Source: Streptomyces sp. ICC1 (GTDB lineage Bacteria; Actinomycetota; Actinomycetes; Streptomycetales; Streptomycetaceae). Taken from it: a stretch of DNA of 64,000 bases. Each line of letters starts with the position of its first letter. Within the stretch, counting starts at the first letter, position 1. The DNA is taken from the NCBI RefSeq assembly GCF_003287935.1, contig NZ_CP030287.1, positions 496,001 through 560,000 on the forward strand. The letters run 5' to 3'. The notes beneath the pieces are model-generated. The model was not told where the DNA came from and did no database searches. It saw only the letters and a program-made list of their open reading frames with translations. The translations under genes were made by a program, and so were the position numbers. Shown here piece by piece: positions 46,547 through 55,875 of this stretch.

Positions 46547-48469
46547 ATGACCGAGTCGGTCTTCCCTCAGCTCGAGGCTTTGCTTCCGCACGTCCAGAAG
46601 CCGATCCAGTACGTCGGCGGTGAGCTCAACTCGACCGTCAAGCCCTGGGACAGCGCCGACGTGCGCTGGGCGCTCATGTACCCGGACGCGTACGAGGTCG
46701 GGCTACCCAACCAGGGCGTCATGATCCTGTACGAGGTGCTGAACGAGCGCGAGGGCGTGCTCGCGGAGCGCACGTACAGCGTGTGGCCGGACCTCGAAGA
46801 GCTGATGCGCGAGCACAAGGTGCCGCAGTTCACCGTCGACTCCCACCGTCCGGTCGGGGACTTCGACGTCTTCGGGCTCTCCTTCTCCACCGAGCTCGGC
46901 TACACGAACATGCTGACGGCCCTGGACCTCGCGGGCATCCCGCTCGAGGCGAGGAACCGTACGGTCGACCACCCCATCGTGCTCGCGGGCGGCCACGCGG
47001 CCTTCAACCCCGAGCCGATCGCCGAGTTCATCGACTGCGCGATCATCGGCGACGGCGAGCAGGCCGTGCTCGACATGACCGAGATCATCCGCGCGTGGAA
47101 GGCCGAGGGCAGGCCGGGCGGGCGCGAGGAGGTCCTCCTGCGCCTCGCGAAGACCGGCGGCGTCTACGTGCCGGGCTTCTACGACGTGGAGTACCTGCCG
47201 GACGGCCGCATCGGCCGTGTCGTCCCGAACCGCTCCGGCGTGCCGTGGCGCGTGTCCAAGCACACGGTCATGGACCTCGACGAATGGCCCTACCCCAAGC
47301 AGCCCCTGGTCCCGCTCGCCGAGACCGTCCACGAGCGCATGTCCGTGGAGATCTTCCGCGGCTGCACCCGCGGCTGCCGTTTCTGCCAGGCCGGCATGAT
47401 CACGCGCCCCGTGCGGGAGCGAAGCATCACCGGCATCGGCGAGATGGTGGAGCGCGGCCTCAAGGCGACGGGCTTCGAAGAGGTCGGCCTCCTGTCCCTG
47501 TCCTCGGCCGACCACACCGAGATCGCGGACATCGCCAAGGGCCTGGCCGACCGCTACGCGGACGACAAGGTGGGCCTGTCCCTCCCGTCGACCCGCGTGG
47601 ACGCCTTCAACGTCGACCTCGCGAACGAGCTGACCCGCAACGGCCGCCGGTCCGGTCTGACCTTCGCCCCCGAGGGCGGCTCCGAGCGCATGCGCAAGGT
47701 CATCAACAAGATGGTCTCGGAAGAGGACCTGATCCGCACGGTCGCCACGGCGTACGGCAACGGCTGGCGCCAGGTGAAGCTGTACTTCATGGTCGGCCTG
47801 CCGACCGAGACCGATGAGGACGTGCTCCAGATCGGCGACATGGCGGTCAACGTCATCGCCAAGGGCCGCGAGGTCTCCGGCCAGAACGACATCCGCTGCA
47901 CGGTGTCGATCGGCGGGTTCGTGCCGAAGCCGCACACCCCGTTCCAGTGGGCGCCGCAGCTGTCGGCGGAGGAGACGGACGCCCGCCTGGGCAAGCTCCG
48001 GGACAAGCTCCGCGGGGACAAGAAGTACGGGCGCTCCATCGGCTTCCGCTACCACGACGGCAAGCCGGGCGTCGTCGAGGGCCTGCTGTCCCGCGGCGAC
48101 CGCCGCGTCGGCGACGTCATCCGCGCCGTGTACGAGTCGGGCGGCCGCTTCGACGGCTGGCGCGAGCACTTCTCGTACGACCGCTGGATGCAGGCGGCGG
48201 AGAAGACGCTGCCGGCCCACGGCGTGGACGTGGCCTGGTACACGACGCGCGAGCGCACCTACGAGGAGGTCCTGCCCTGGGACCACCTGGACTCGGGCCT
48301 CGACAAGGACTGGCTCTGGGAGGACTGGCAGGACGCCCTCGACGAAACCGAGGTCGAGGACTGCCGCTGGACCCCGTGCTTCGACTGCGGCGTGTGTCCT
48401 CAGCTCGATACGAGCATCCAGATCGGCCCGACGGGCAAGAAGCTGCTGCCGCTGTCGGTGGTGAAGTGA
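46547..48469 (+). CDS. TIGR03960-type B12-binding/radical SAM protein
   Basis: 640 residues. The N-terminal B12-binding-like domain (about 1-250) includes GLPNQGVMILYEVLNER. The radical SAM core has Cys273, Cys277 and Cys280 (RGCTRGCRFCQAG). A C-terminal cysteine cluster (CFDCGVC) may hold a further cluster or metal. TIGR03960 proteins usually sit next to the TIGR03936 (DUF2344) protein; here one gene intervenes. Position near rne and rplU suggests an RNA or ribosomal-protein modification role, which is inference. Confidence 0.9.
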   Translation: MTESVFPQLEALLPHVQKPIQYVGGELNSTVKPWDSADVRWALMYPDAYEVGLPNQGVMILYEVLNEREGVLAERTYSVWPDLEELMREHKVPQFTVDSHRPVGDFDVFGLSFSTELGYTNMLTALDLAGIPLEARNRTVDHPIVLAGGHAAFNPEPIAEFIDCAIIGDGEQAVLDMTEIIRAWKAEGRPGGREEVLLRLAKTGGVYVPGFYDVEYLPDGRIGRVVPNRSGVPWRVSKHTVMDLDEWPYPKQPLVPLAETVHERMSVEIFRGCTRGCRFCQAGMITRPVRERSITGIGEMVERGLKATGFEEVGLLSLSSADHTEIADIAKGLADRYADDKVGLSLPSTRVDAFNVDLANELTRNGRRSGLTFAPEGGSERMRKVINKMVSEEDLIRTVATAYGNGWRQVKLYFMVGLPTETDEDVLQIGDMAVNVIAKGREVSGQNDIRCTVSIGGFVPKPHTPFQWAPQLSAEETDARLGKLRDKLRGDKKYGRSIGFRYHDGKPGVVEGLLSRGDRRVGDVIRAVYESGGRFDGWREHFSYDRWMQAAEKTLPAHGVDVAWYTTRERTYEEVLPWDHLDSGLDKDWLWEDWQDALDETEVEDCRWTPCFDCGVCPQLDTSIQIGPTGKKLLPLSVVK

Positions 48470-48494
48470 CCCGGGGCTGAGGCCCGCCCCGTCT

Positions 48495-48524
48495 GTGCCC
48501 CCCACCGGGAACGGTGGGGGGCAC
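48495..48524 (+). terminator. hairpin after the radical SAM gene
   Basis: The 13-bp arms GTGCCCCCCACCG (48495-48507) and 48512-48524 pair perfectly across GGAA. It separates the radical SAM gene from the repetitive membrane protein gene. Confidence 0.85.
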
Positions 48525-48583
48525 ATTCATGTGAAGGGGAGGCCCCGGGGAACGGCGCGGGGGCGTGGTGTGTCCTTAGGGGC

Positions 48584-49648
48584 ATGGAACTGGAGAAGTC
48601 GCAGCCGTTGCCGCAGGGTGACGGGTGCCTGGTCGGGGTCGTGCGGATCCCCGTGAAGATCGTGGCCGTGCTGATCGTGCTGCCCGTACGGGTGGTCTGG
48701 GACCTGCTCGTCGCGTTCGCGCGGCTGCTGAACCGCAGCGTCCTCGGACCGGTGGGGCGGGGGCTGCGCTGGTTCCACGAACAGGCCGTGCTGCCGGTGC
48801 TGCGCGGGATCGGGTGGCTGGTCGGGGGACTGCTCAAGCTGGTCTTCTATTGGCCCTGGGTGGGGCTCTGGCGGTACGTCATGGTCCCCGTGGGGCAGGC
48901 CGTCCTCGCCTACCTGCTGCGGCCGGCGGGCCGGGCGCTCGGGTGGGCCGGCCGGGTGCTGGCGACCGGGCTGTGGCGGTACGTGCTGGTGCCGCTCTGG
49001 GAGTACGTGCTCGCGCCGGTCGGGCGCGGGACCGCCCGGCTGGTCGCCGGCGGCGTGCGGTACCTGGTGGTCCTGCCGGCGCGGGCGCTGTGGCGGTACC
49101 TCCTGGTCCCGCTCGGGCACGGACTGCTCTGGCTGGCCCGGGGGATCGCGGCCGTCGTGACCTGGCTGGTCATGGCGGTGTTCGTCTGGCCCTGGGCCGC
49201 GCTGTGGCGGTACGTCCTCGCCCCGGTCTGCCGGGGGCTGTACGCCTACCTGCTCGCCCCGCTCGGTCGGCTGCTCGTCAGCGCCTGGCACCTCGCGGGC
49301 CGCGCGAGCCGGGCGCTGGGGCGCGGGCTCGTCCGGATCTGGCGGTGGCTCGTCGTGCGGCCCGCCGCCTGGCTGCTCCGCCACGTGCTCACTCCCGCCG
49401 CGAACGCCGTCCGCCGCGCGGCCCGCGCGGTGCACCGGCAGGCCATCGCCCCCGTCGGCCGCACCCTGCGCGCCCTGTGGCACACCTCCCGCCTCGCGGT
49501 CCGCGAGGCGCGGGCCGACGTACGGAGGGCGCTGTTCGGTGGCCCGCCCCGGGAACCGGCGAGGTCACGGGCGCGTACTCTGGGTAGTAACAGAGCCGCA
49601 GGCGACGCGCCCGCCCCCGAGAGCCCCCTGTACAAAACGCAGGGGTGA
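48584..49648 (+). CDS. repetitive LWRYVLVPL-type membrane protein
   Basis: 354 residues. The core (about 20-260) is built from at least five imperfect copies of a ~28- to 35-residue unit centred on LWRYV(L/M)(V/A)P, each with aromatic, Leu and Gly/Arg residues and a Gly-rich turn. The copies look amphipathic or re-entrant rather than plain membrane helices. The C-terminus is strongly basic (RRAARAVHRQ ... REARADVRRAL). No family is recognised with confidence. It sits between the radical SAM gene and its usual partner. Arg-rich, high-GC composition makes spurious coding a concern, but the protein repeat and the clean start at 48584 favour a real gene. Confidence 0.7.
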   Translation: MELEKSQPLPQGDGCLVGVVRIPVKIVAVLIVLPVRVVWDLLVAFARLLNRSVLGPVGRGLRWFHEQAVLPVLRGIGWLVGGLLKLVFYWPWVGLWRYVMVPVGQAVLAYLLRPAGRALGWAGRVLATGLWRYVLVPLWEYVLAPVGRGTARLVAGGVRYLVVLPARALWRYLLVPLGHGLLWLARGIAAVVTWLVMAVFVWPWAALWRYVLAPVCRGLYAYLLAPLGRLLVSAWHLAGRASRALGRGLVRIWRWLVVRPAAWLLRHVLTPAANAVRRAARAVHRQAIAPVGRTLRALWHTSRLAVREARADVRRALFGGPPREPARSRARTLGSNRAAGDAPAPESPLYKTQG

Positions 49649-49732
49649 GCCGGCGGGCACGGCGTGGCCGGCAGGCCCCACAGACCTCAGGGCGACGCGC
49701 GAGCGCGGAGCCCCGCACAAGGAGAAGAACCA

Positions 49733-50566
49733 CTGGGCAAGCGACAGCCCGAAGGCCCGCCTCCCGCACCGGTGGTGCAGCGCATTCGACTGCGCTACAC
49801 CAAGCGCGGCCGCCTCCGGTTCACCAGTCACCGGGACTTCCAGCGCGCCTTCGAGCGGGCACTGCGCCGCTCCGAGGTGCCCATGGCGTACTCGGCGGGC
49901 TTCACCCCGCACCCGCGCGTCTCGTACGCGAACGCCGCCCCGACCGGGACCGGCAGCGAGGCCGAGTACCTGGAGATCGCCCTCGCGGAGCGCCGCGACC
50001 CGGCGAAGCTCCGCGAACTGCTCGACGAATCGATGCCGCTCGGCCTCGACATCATCGACGCCGTGGAGGCCCACACCTCCGGTCTCGCCGACCGGCTGAC
50101 GGCCTCCGTCTGGGAGCTGCGCCTGGACGGCGTGGAGCCCGCGGACACCGAGCGGGCCGTCGAGGCCTTCCTCGCCGCCGAGAGCGTGGAGGTCCAGCGC
50201 CGCACCAAGAACGGCATGCGGACCTTCGACACGCGCGGCGCCGTGGTCAGTCTGGAAGTGGTTCCCACTTCGGCCACCGCGGCGGCTGATAGGCCCCTGG
50301 ACAATGCTTGTGCGATACTGCGGCTGGTTGTTCGGCATCTGACACCTGCCGTGCGACCCGACGACGTCCTGTCCGGTCTCCGAACCGTGGCCGACCTAAC
50401 GCCGCCGGTCCCCGCAGCGGTGACCAGGCTGGCGCAGGGGCTCTTCGATGAGGAGTCCGGCACGGTGACCGACCCGCTCGCGCCCGACCGCGAAGCTGCG
50501 ACGACGGCCCCACCCACGGCCGCCGTAGCCGCCGACGCGAAGGCGCCGGAAGGTCCCTCCGCGTAG
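49733..50566 (+). CDS. TIGR03936/DUF2344 radical-SAM-linked protein
   Basis: 277 residues. It contains the characteristic VQRIRLRYTKRGRLRFTSHRDFQRAFERAL segment type (quoted in parts: RLRYTKRGRLRF, SHRDFQRAFERAL), then SAGFTPHPRVSYANAAPTG. I place the start at CTG 49733 because AAGGAG lies 8 nt upstream and the sequence from there (LGKRQPEGPPP) resembles annotated Streptomyces proteins. ATG is absent; GTG 49664 and GTG near 49769 are alternatives without ribosome sites. Its function is unknown, but family members are linked to the TIGR03960 radical SAM enzyme. The C-terminus is an Ala/Pro/Thr tail. Confidence 0.85.
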   Translation: MGKRQPEGPPPAPVVQRIRLRYTKRGRLRFTSHRDFQRAFERALRRSEVPMAYSAGFTPHPRVSYANAAPTGTGSEAEYLEIALAERRDPAKLRELLDESMPLGLDIIDAVEAHTSGLADRLTASVWELRLDGVEPADTERAVEAFLAAESVEVQRRTKNGMRTFDTRGAVVSLEVVPTSATAAADRPLDNACAILRLVVRHLTPAVRPDDVLSGLRTVADLTPPVPAAVTRLAQGLFDEESGTVTDPLAPDREAATTAPPTAAVAADAKAPEGPSA

Positions 50567-50800
50567 GGATCGTCGTCGTCGCGCAGCCCTGGCACTCGGG
50601 AGCCACCTGGGTCGGGCCGCGCACAGACTTGAAGACTTCCGCCAGGCCGTACGGACTACCACGTACGGAACCGGCGGCCATTGAACTGAGCTCCCGTGTG
50701 GCGAACGCGCCCCGGAGGCCGGCTCCTCGCTCATCGTGCGGAGCCGTGCCGGACCGGAAGTCAGCCGCGGCGCCCGGGAGCGTGACGGGAGAAACCCCGC

Positions 50801-53800
50801 ATGCTCAACAACGAAAACGACAACACCGCCAACAGCGCAGCCGCCGACACCGGCAGCCCGAGTGACAACCTGCCTCCGCGCAGGCGCCGGCGTGCCGCTT
50901 CCCGGCCGGCCGGCCCGCCCGGCGGCGCCGTGACGCCCGCCGAGGCCGCTCCGGCTCCTGCGGCCGAGGCCGCTCCCGCCGAGGAGGCCGCTCCGGCCGC
51001 CGCCCCGCTCGTACCCGTCGCCGTGCGACCCGCGCCGTGGCCGCCCCCGAGGCGCCGGTCGTCGAGGCCGCGCCGGTCGTGGCCGAGGCTCCGGCCGCTC
51101 CCGCCGTCGAGGAGGCCGCCGCCCCCGCGCCGCGTGCCCGTCGCCGTGCCACCCGTGCCGTGGCCGCCCCCGAGGCGCCCGCCGCCGAAACCGCCGCCCC
51201 GGCTGCCGAGGCCGCTCCCGCCGAGGAGGCCGCTCCGGCCGCCGCCCCGGCTCGTACCCGTCGCCGTGCGACCCGCGCCGTGACCGCCCCCGAGGCGCCG
51301 GTCGCGGAGGCCGCGCCGGCCGCTCCCGAGGCTCCGGCCGCCGTGGTCGAGGCTCCGGCCGTCGAGGAGGCCGCTGCCCCCGCGCCGCGTGCCCGTCGCC
51401 GTGCCACCCGCGCCGTGACCGCCCCCGAGGCGCCGGTCGCCGAGGCCGCGCCGGTCGTGGTCGAGGCTCCGGCCGCTCCTGCCGTCGAGGAGGCCGCCGC
51501 TCCCGCGCCGCGATCCCGTCGCCGTGCCACCCGCGCCGTGACCGCCCCCGAGGCGCCCGCCGCCGAAGCCGTCGTCGAGGAGGCCGCCGCCCCGGCGGCC
51601 GCGGCCGGCAAGGCCACCGTCACCGTCGCCGACGCCGTGGACTCCCCGAAGCGCGGCGGCCGCCGCCGCGCCACCCGTACCACCACGACCCCGGCCGCCG
51701 CCCCGGCGCAGCCCGTGGCCGCGGCCCCCGCCGAGGAGCCCGCCGCCCCGGCGCCGGCCAGGGGCGGCCGCCGCGCGGCGCGCCCCGCCGTCGCCGTGTT
51801 CCAGGCCCCGGTCTTCGCCGAGCCGATGTTCCAGACCCCGGAGACCGCTGCCATGGCCGCCGCTGCCGCCGCCGCTTCGGTGGACGAGGCCGAGGAGGAC
51901 GAGGACGCCGAGCTCGAGGCCGAGGTCGTCGAGGCTCCCGTCGCGCAGCCCGCCGGCCGTCGCCGCCGCCGTGGCCGCGGCGCCGCCGAGCCCGTCGCCG
52001 CTGAGGTCCAGGCCCCGGCCGCGCCGTCCGGCCCGGTCACGCTGGCCGACGTAGAGCTGGTCGAGGAGGAGTCCGAGGCAGCCGAGCTCGACGAGGACGA
52101 CAGCGACGAGTCGGGCGACCGCCCGTCGCGCCGCCGCCGTCGCGGTGGCCGTCGCCGCCGCCGCGGTGAGACCGCCGACCTCGACGAGTCCGCCGAGGAG
52201 GAGGCCGAGACCGAGTCCGCCGAGGAGGCGGACGAGGAAGACGCCGAAGAGGACGAGGACAACGGGCCGCTCGGCTCCAGCTCCAGCCGTCGTCGCCGTC
52301 GTCGTCGTCGCCGCAGCGGTGACGGCGGTACGGACGCCGAGGCGGGCGAGGACGACGGTGTGCGCACGGTCGTCAAGGTCCGCGAGCCGCGTCCGGCGCG
52401 CGAGCGCGTCGAGGCCCTGTCCACCTCCTCCGACGAGGTCCAGTCCATCAAGGGCTCGACCCGTCTCGAGGCGAAGAAGCAGCGCCGCCGCGAGGGCCGC
52501 GAGCAGGGCCGCCGCCGCGTCCCGATCATCACGGAGGCCGAGTTCCTGGCCCGCCGCGAGGCCGTCGAGCGCGTCATGGTCGTCCGCCAGGCCGGCGAGC
52601 GCACCCAGATCGGCGTCCTCGAGGACAACGTGCTCGTCGAGCACTACGTCAACAAGGAAGAAGCCACCTCGTACGTCGGCAACGTCTACCTGGGCAAGGT
52701 CCAGAACGTGCTGCCGTCGATGGAGGCCGCCTTCATCGACATCGGCAAGGGCCGCAACGCGGTCCTGTACGCCGGCGAGGTCAACTTCGAGGCGCTCGGC
52801 ATGGCCCACGGGCCGCGCCGCATCGAGTCCGCCCTCAAGTCCGGCCAGTCGGTCCTGGTGCAGGTCACCAAGGACCCGATCGGCCACAAGGGCGCCCGCC
52901 TGACCAGCCAGGTCTCGCTGCCCGGCCGCTACCTGGTCTACGTGCCCGAGGGCTCGATGACCGGCATCAGCCGCAAGCTGCCCGACACCGAGCGCGCGCG
53001 CCTGAAGACCATCCTCAAGAAGATCGTCCCCGAGGACGCGGGCGTCATCGTGCGCACCGCCGCCGAGGGCGCGAGCGAGGACGAGCTGCGCCGCGACGTC
53101 GAGCGCCTGCAGGCCCAGTGGGAGGACATCCAGAAGAAGTCGAAGATGATCTCGACCTCTTCGCCGAGCCTCCTGTACGGCGAGCCGGACATGACCGTCC
53201 GCGTCGTGCGCGACATCTTCAACGAGGACTTCTCGAAGGTCATCGTCAGCGGTGACGGCGCCTGGGAGACCATCCACGGCTACGTGAACCACGTGGCTCC
53301 GGACCTGTCCGACCGGCTGTCGCGCTGGACCTCCGAGGTCGACGTCTTCGCGACGTACCGGATCGACGAGCAGCTCGCCAAGGCGCTCGACCGCAAGGTG
53401 TGGCTGCCCTCGGGCGGCTCGCTTGTGATCGACAAGACCGAGGCGATGATCGTCATCGACGTCAACACCGGCAAGTTCACCGGTCAGGGCGGCAACCTCG
53501 AGGAGACCGTCACCAGGAACAACCTGGAGGCGGCCGAGGAGATCGTGCGCCAGCTGCGGCTGCGCGACCTCGGCGGCATCGTGGTCATCGACTTCATCGA
53601 CATGGTCCTGGAGTCCAACCGCGACCTGGTCCTGCGGCGCATGCTGGAGTGCCTGGGCCGTGACCGCACCAAGCACCAGGTGGCCGAGGTCACCTCGCTG
53701 GGCCTGGTCCAGATGACCCGCAAGCGGGTGGGCCAGGGTCTGCTGGAGTCCTTCTCCGAGACCTGCGTCCACTGCAACGGCCGCGGTGTGATCGTGCACA

Positions 53801-54837
53801 TGGAGACCCCGACCGTGGTCGGCGGCGGTGGCAACGGCAAGCGTTCCAAGCGCCGCGGCGGCCAGGCCGGCGGGCACGAGCACGACCACGACCACGAGAC
53901 CGAGGCCGTGGACACCGCCGAGAGCGATGTCTACGAGGTCGAGTCCGAGGCCGAGTTGGCTGCCGAGGTCGCCGCGCCGTTCGCGCTGCCCGAGCCGGCC
54001 TTCGTCGCCGACGAGGAGCTCTACGGCAGCCCGGCCGAGGCCGAGGCCGCCGCGGGCGTCAGCGGCCGCCGCAACCGCCGCCGCGCCACCCGCAAGGCGA
54101 CCGCTCCGGCGGGCGCCCCGCGCGGTGCGGCTGTCCCGGCTCCCGCCCCCGTGGCGGAGCCGGTCGCCGAGCCGGTCGCCCTGCCCGAGGCCGAGCTGGT
54201 CGAGGTCCTCGAAGTCGCCCTGCCCGAGGTCGAGGCCGCCGTCGTGGAGCCGGTCGTGGAGGAGGCCCCCAAGGGCCGCACCCGCCGCCGTGCCACCCGT
54301 AAGGCCACCGCCTCGGCGGGTGCCCCGGCCGAGGCCGTCCAGGCCCCGGAGCCGGTCGCCGAGGCCGTCGTGGCCGAGGTCGCCCTGCCCGAGGTCGAGC
54401 CCGAGCCCGCGCCGGTCGTCGTGGAGGCCCCGGCGGAGCCCGTGGCCGAGGCCGCACCGGCCCGTCCGCGCCGCCGTGCCACCCGTAAGGCCACCGCACC
54501 GGCCGGTTCCCCGGCGGGCGCGGAGGCGGCCGTGCTGGTCGTCGAGGCGCCCGTGGAGGCCCCGGTGGAGGCCCCGGCCGAGGCCGTCGTCGAGGAGGCC
54601 GCCCCGGCGGCTCCCGCCAAGAAGGCGGTCCGCAAGACGGCCGCCAAGAAGGCGACGACGACCGCGGCGAAGAAGGCCCCGGCCAAGAAGGCGGCGACCG
54701 CCAAGAAGACCGTCGCCAAGAAGGCGGCGACGGCCAAGACGGCCGCGAAGAAGACCGTTGCGAAGCGGGCGACGAAGAAGACCGCGGCGGCCGAGCAGCA
54801 GACGCTGCCCTCCGTCTCGGCTCCGACCGAAGCCTGA
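50801..54837 (+). CDS. rne: ribonuclease E/G, with apparent 1-nt deletion near the 5' end
   Basis: From ATG 50801 (after GGGAG) the frame is correct for about 69 codons, then a single G appears to be missing after position 51007. The frame resumes as in the downstream repeat, and the gene ends at 54837. Corrected, it encodes about 1345 residues, close to the ~1340 of S. coelicolor RNase ES. Domains: Ala/Glu/Arg-rich N-tail with RRRATR repeats; S1 domain (YVGNVYLGKVQNVLPS); the catalytic core with IDVNTGKF and VIDFIDM aspartates; Zn-link CVHC; then a C-tail with three more RRRATRKAT units and Lys/Ala repeats. It cleaves single-stranded RNA in rRNA processing and mRNA decay. As given, translation could begin internally at GTG 51037. 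Confidence 0.9.
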
Positions 54838-54849
54838 TCCGCTCCAACG

Positions 54850-54881
54850 CCGTGGGCCCCGCCGAGAGGCGGGGCCCACGG
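54850..54881 (+). terminator. terminator of rne
   Basis: The 14-bp perfect arms CCGTGGGCCCCGCC (54850-54863) and 54868-54881 have the loop GAGA. They start 13 bp after the rne stop. Confidence 0.9.
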
Positions 54882-54897
54882 CCTTGCGGGACCCGGT

Positions 54898-54926
54898 TTG
54901 ACCCTCCGGTACCGGCCCCGTAACCT
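54898..54926 (+). promoter_or_regulatory. housekeeping-type promoter of rplU
   Basis: TTGACC (54898-54903), a 17-bp spacer, then TAACCT (54921-54926), a good match to the principal sigma factor consensus. It lies about 190 bp upstream of the rplU start, which implies a long leader. Confidence 0.72.
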
Positions 54927-54970
54927 AGACCGTCGGCGTGTCTTAGACGATTACGTTTAAAACGCGCCGC

Positions 54971-55088
54971 ACTCCTGAGCACCTTCCTCCCGCTGAGCAC
55001 CACGTGCGGGAGAGGCCGCTCGTCCAATCCGGATCGGTGTGGTCCTGCCCTCGTGGCGGGTCCTGCCTGAGCGGCTGGCTTCAGGAGT
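54971..55088 (+). promoter_or_regulatory. structured 5' leader of rplU (candidate ribosomal-protein leader)
   Basis: ACTCCTGA (54971-54978) is exactly complementary to TCAGGAGT (55081-55088), which would close a ~118-nt domain. Inside, CTCCCGC (54987-54993) pairs with GCGGGAG (55006-55012). The outer stem ends 28 nt before the GTG start. The layout suits feedback control by L21, but no known leader family is confirmed. Confidence 0.5.
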
Positions 55089-55116
55089 ACCCGCCCCGAG
55101 TGAGAGAGAGATCCGC

Positions 55117-55437
55117 GTGTACGCCATCGTGCGCAGCGGTGGCCGCCAGCACAAGGTTGCTGTCGGTGACATCGTTGAGGTTGACAAGATTCCCACCGCC
55201 AAGGTTGGCGACACGGTCGAGCTCTCGACCCTGCTCGTTGTCGACGGCGAAGCCGTGACCAGCGACCCGTGGGTCCTGGCCGGCGTCAAGGTCACGGCTG
55301 AGATCGTGGACCACCACAAGGGCGTCAAGATCGACATCCTGCGTTACAAGAACAAGACCGGCTACCGCCGTCGCCAGGGTCACCGCCAGCAGTACACGGC
55401 GATCAAGGTCACCGGTATCCCCGCGGCTGCGAAGTAA
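55117..55437 (+). CDS. rplU: 50S ribosomal protein L21
   Basis: 106 residues from GTG 55117 ([20 protein letters not shown]), the usual length for Streptomyces. The C-terminal [17 protein letters not shown] is the RNA-binding part. GAGAGAGAG precedes the start. It is the first gene of rplU-rpmA, 13 bp ahead of rpmA. Confidence 0.97.
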   Translation: MYAIVRSGGRQHKVAVGDIVEVDKIPTAKVGDTVELSTLLVVDGEAVTSDPWVLAGVKVTAEIVDHHKGVKIDILRYKNKTGYRRRQGHRQQYTAIKVTGIPAAAK

Positions 55438-55450
55438 GAGGGACTGAGAC

Positions 55451-55705
55451 ATGGCACACAAGAAGGGCGCATCGTCCACCCGGAACGGGCGCGATTCCAA
55501 TGCTCAGCGGCTCGGCGTGAAGCGCTTCGGCGGTCAGGTCGTTTCCGCTGGTGAGATCCTCGTCCGCCAGCGCGGCACCCACTTCCACCCCGGTTCGGGT
55601 GTCGGTCGTGGTGGCGACGACACGCTGTTCGCGCTGCTGGCCGGTTCGGTCCAGTTCGGCACGCACCGTGGCCGCAAGGTCGTCAACATCGTTCCGGCTG
55701 CCTGA
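55451..55705 (+). CDS. rpmA: 50S ribosomal protein L27
   Basis: 84 residues. The N-terminus [16 protein letters not shown] reaches toward the peptidyl-transferase centre, and [22 protein letters not shown] is diagnostic. No cleavable extension of the Firmicutes type is present. Confidence 0.97.
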   Translation: MAHKKGASSTRNGRDSNAQRLGVKRFGGQVVSAGEILVRQRGTHFHPGSGVGRGGDDTLFALLAGSVQFGTHRGRKVVNIVPAA

Positions 55706-55741
55706 TTCAGCTTCCGCTGAACCAGTAGTACCCGAAACATC

Positions 55742-55798
55742 CCGAGGGCGGATCTCAACTCTTCCCGGCGCGAGCCGGGAAGAGAGGTCCGCCCTCGG
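55742..55798 (+). terminator. long terminator after rpmA
   Basis: A long imperfect stem runs from CCGAGGGCGGA to TCCGCCCTCGG, with an inner CTCTTCCCGGC/GCCGGGAAGAG stem and a GCGA loop. It separates rpmA from obgE, which then has its own promoter region. Confidence 0.85.
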
Positions 55799-55875
55799 CG
55801 CGTTGTCACATAGACACGTTTAATGGGCAGCAAGGCCTGCCCGGGACATTCCCGTATGTATCTGGAGGATCACCC

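Noticed and set aside
50761..54879. Very long minus-strand open frame opposite rne, Gly/Leu-rich and repetitive
   Set aside because: It mirrors the Ala/Glu-rich coding repeats of RNase E. No start context or domain supports it.
55800..55875. PafBC motif ahead of obgE (TTGTCACAT)
   Set aside because: The TTGTCA element is present but no TAnnnT occurs at the required N8 spacing.
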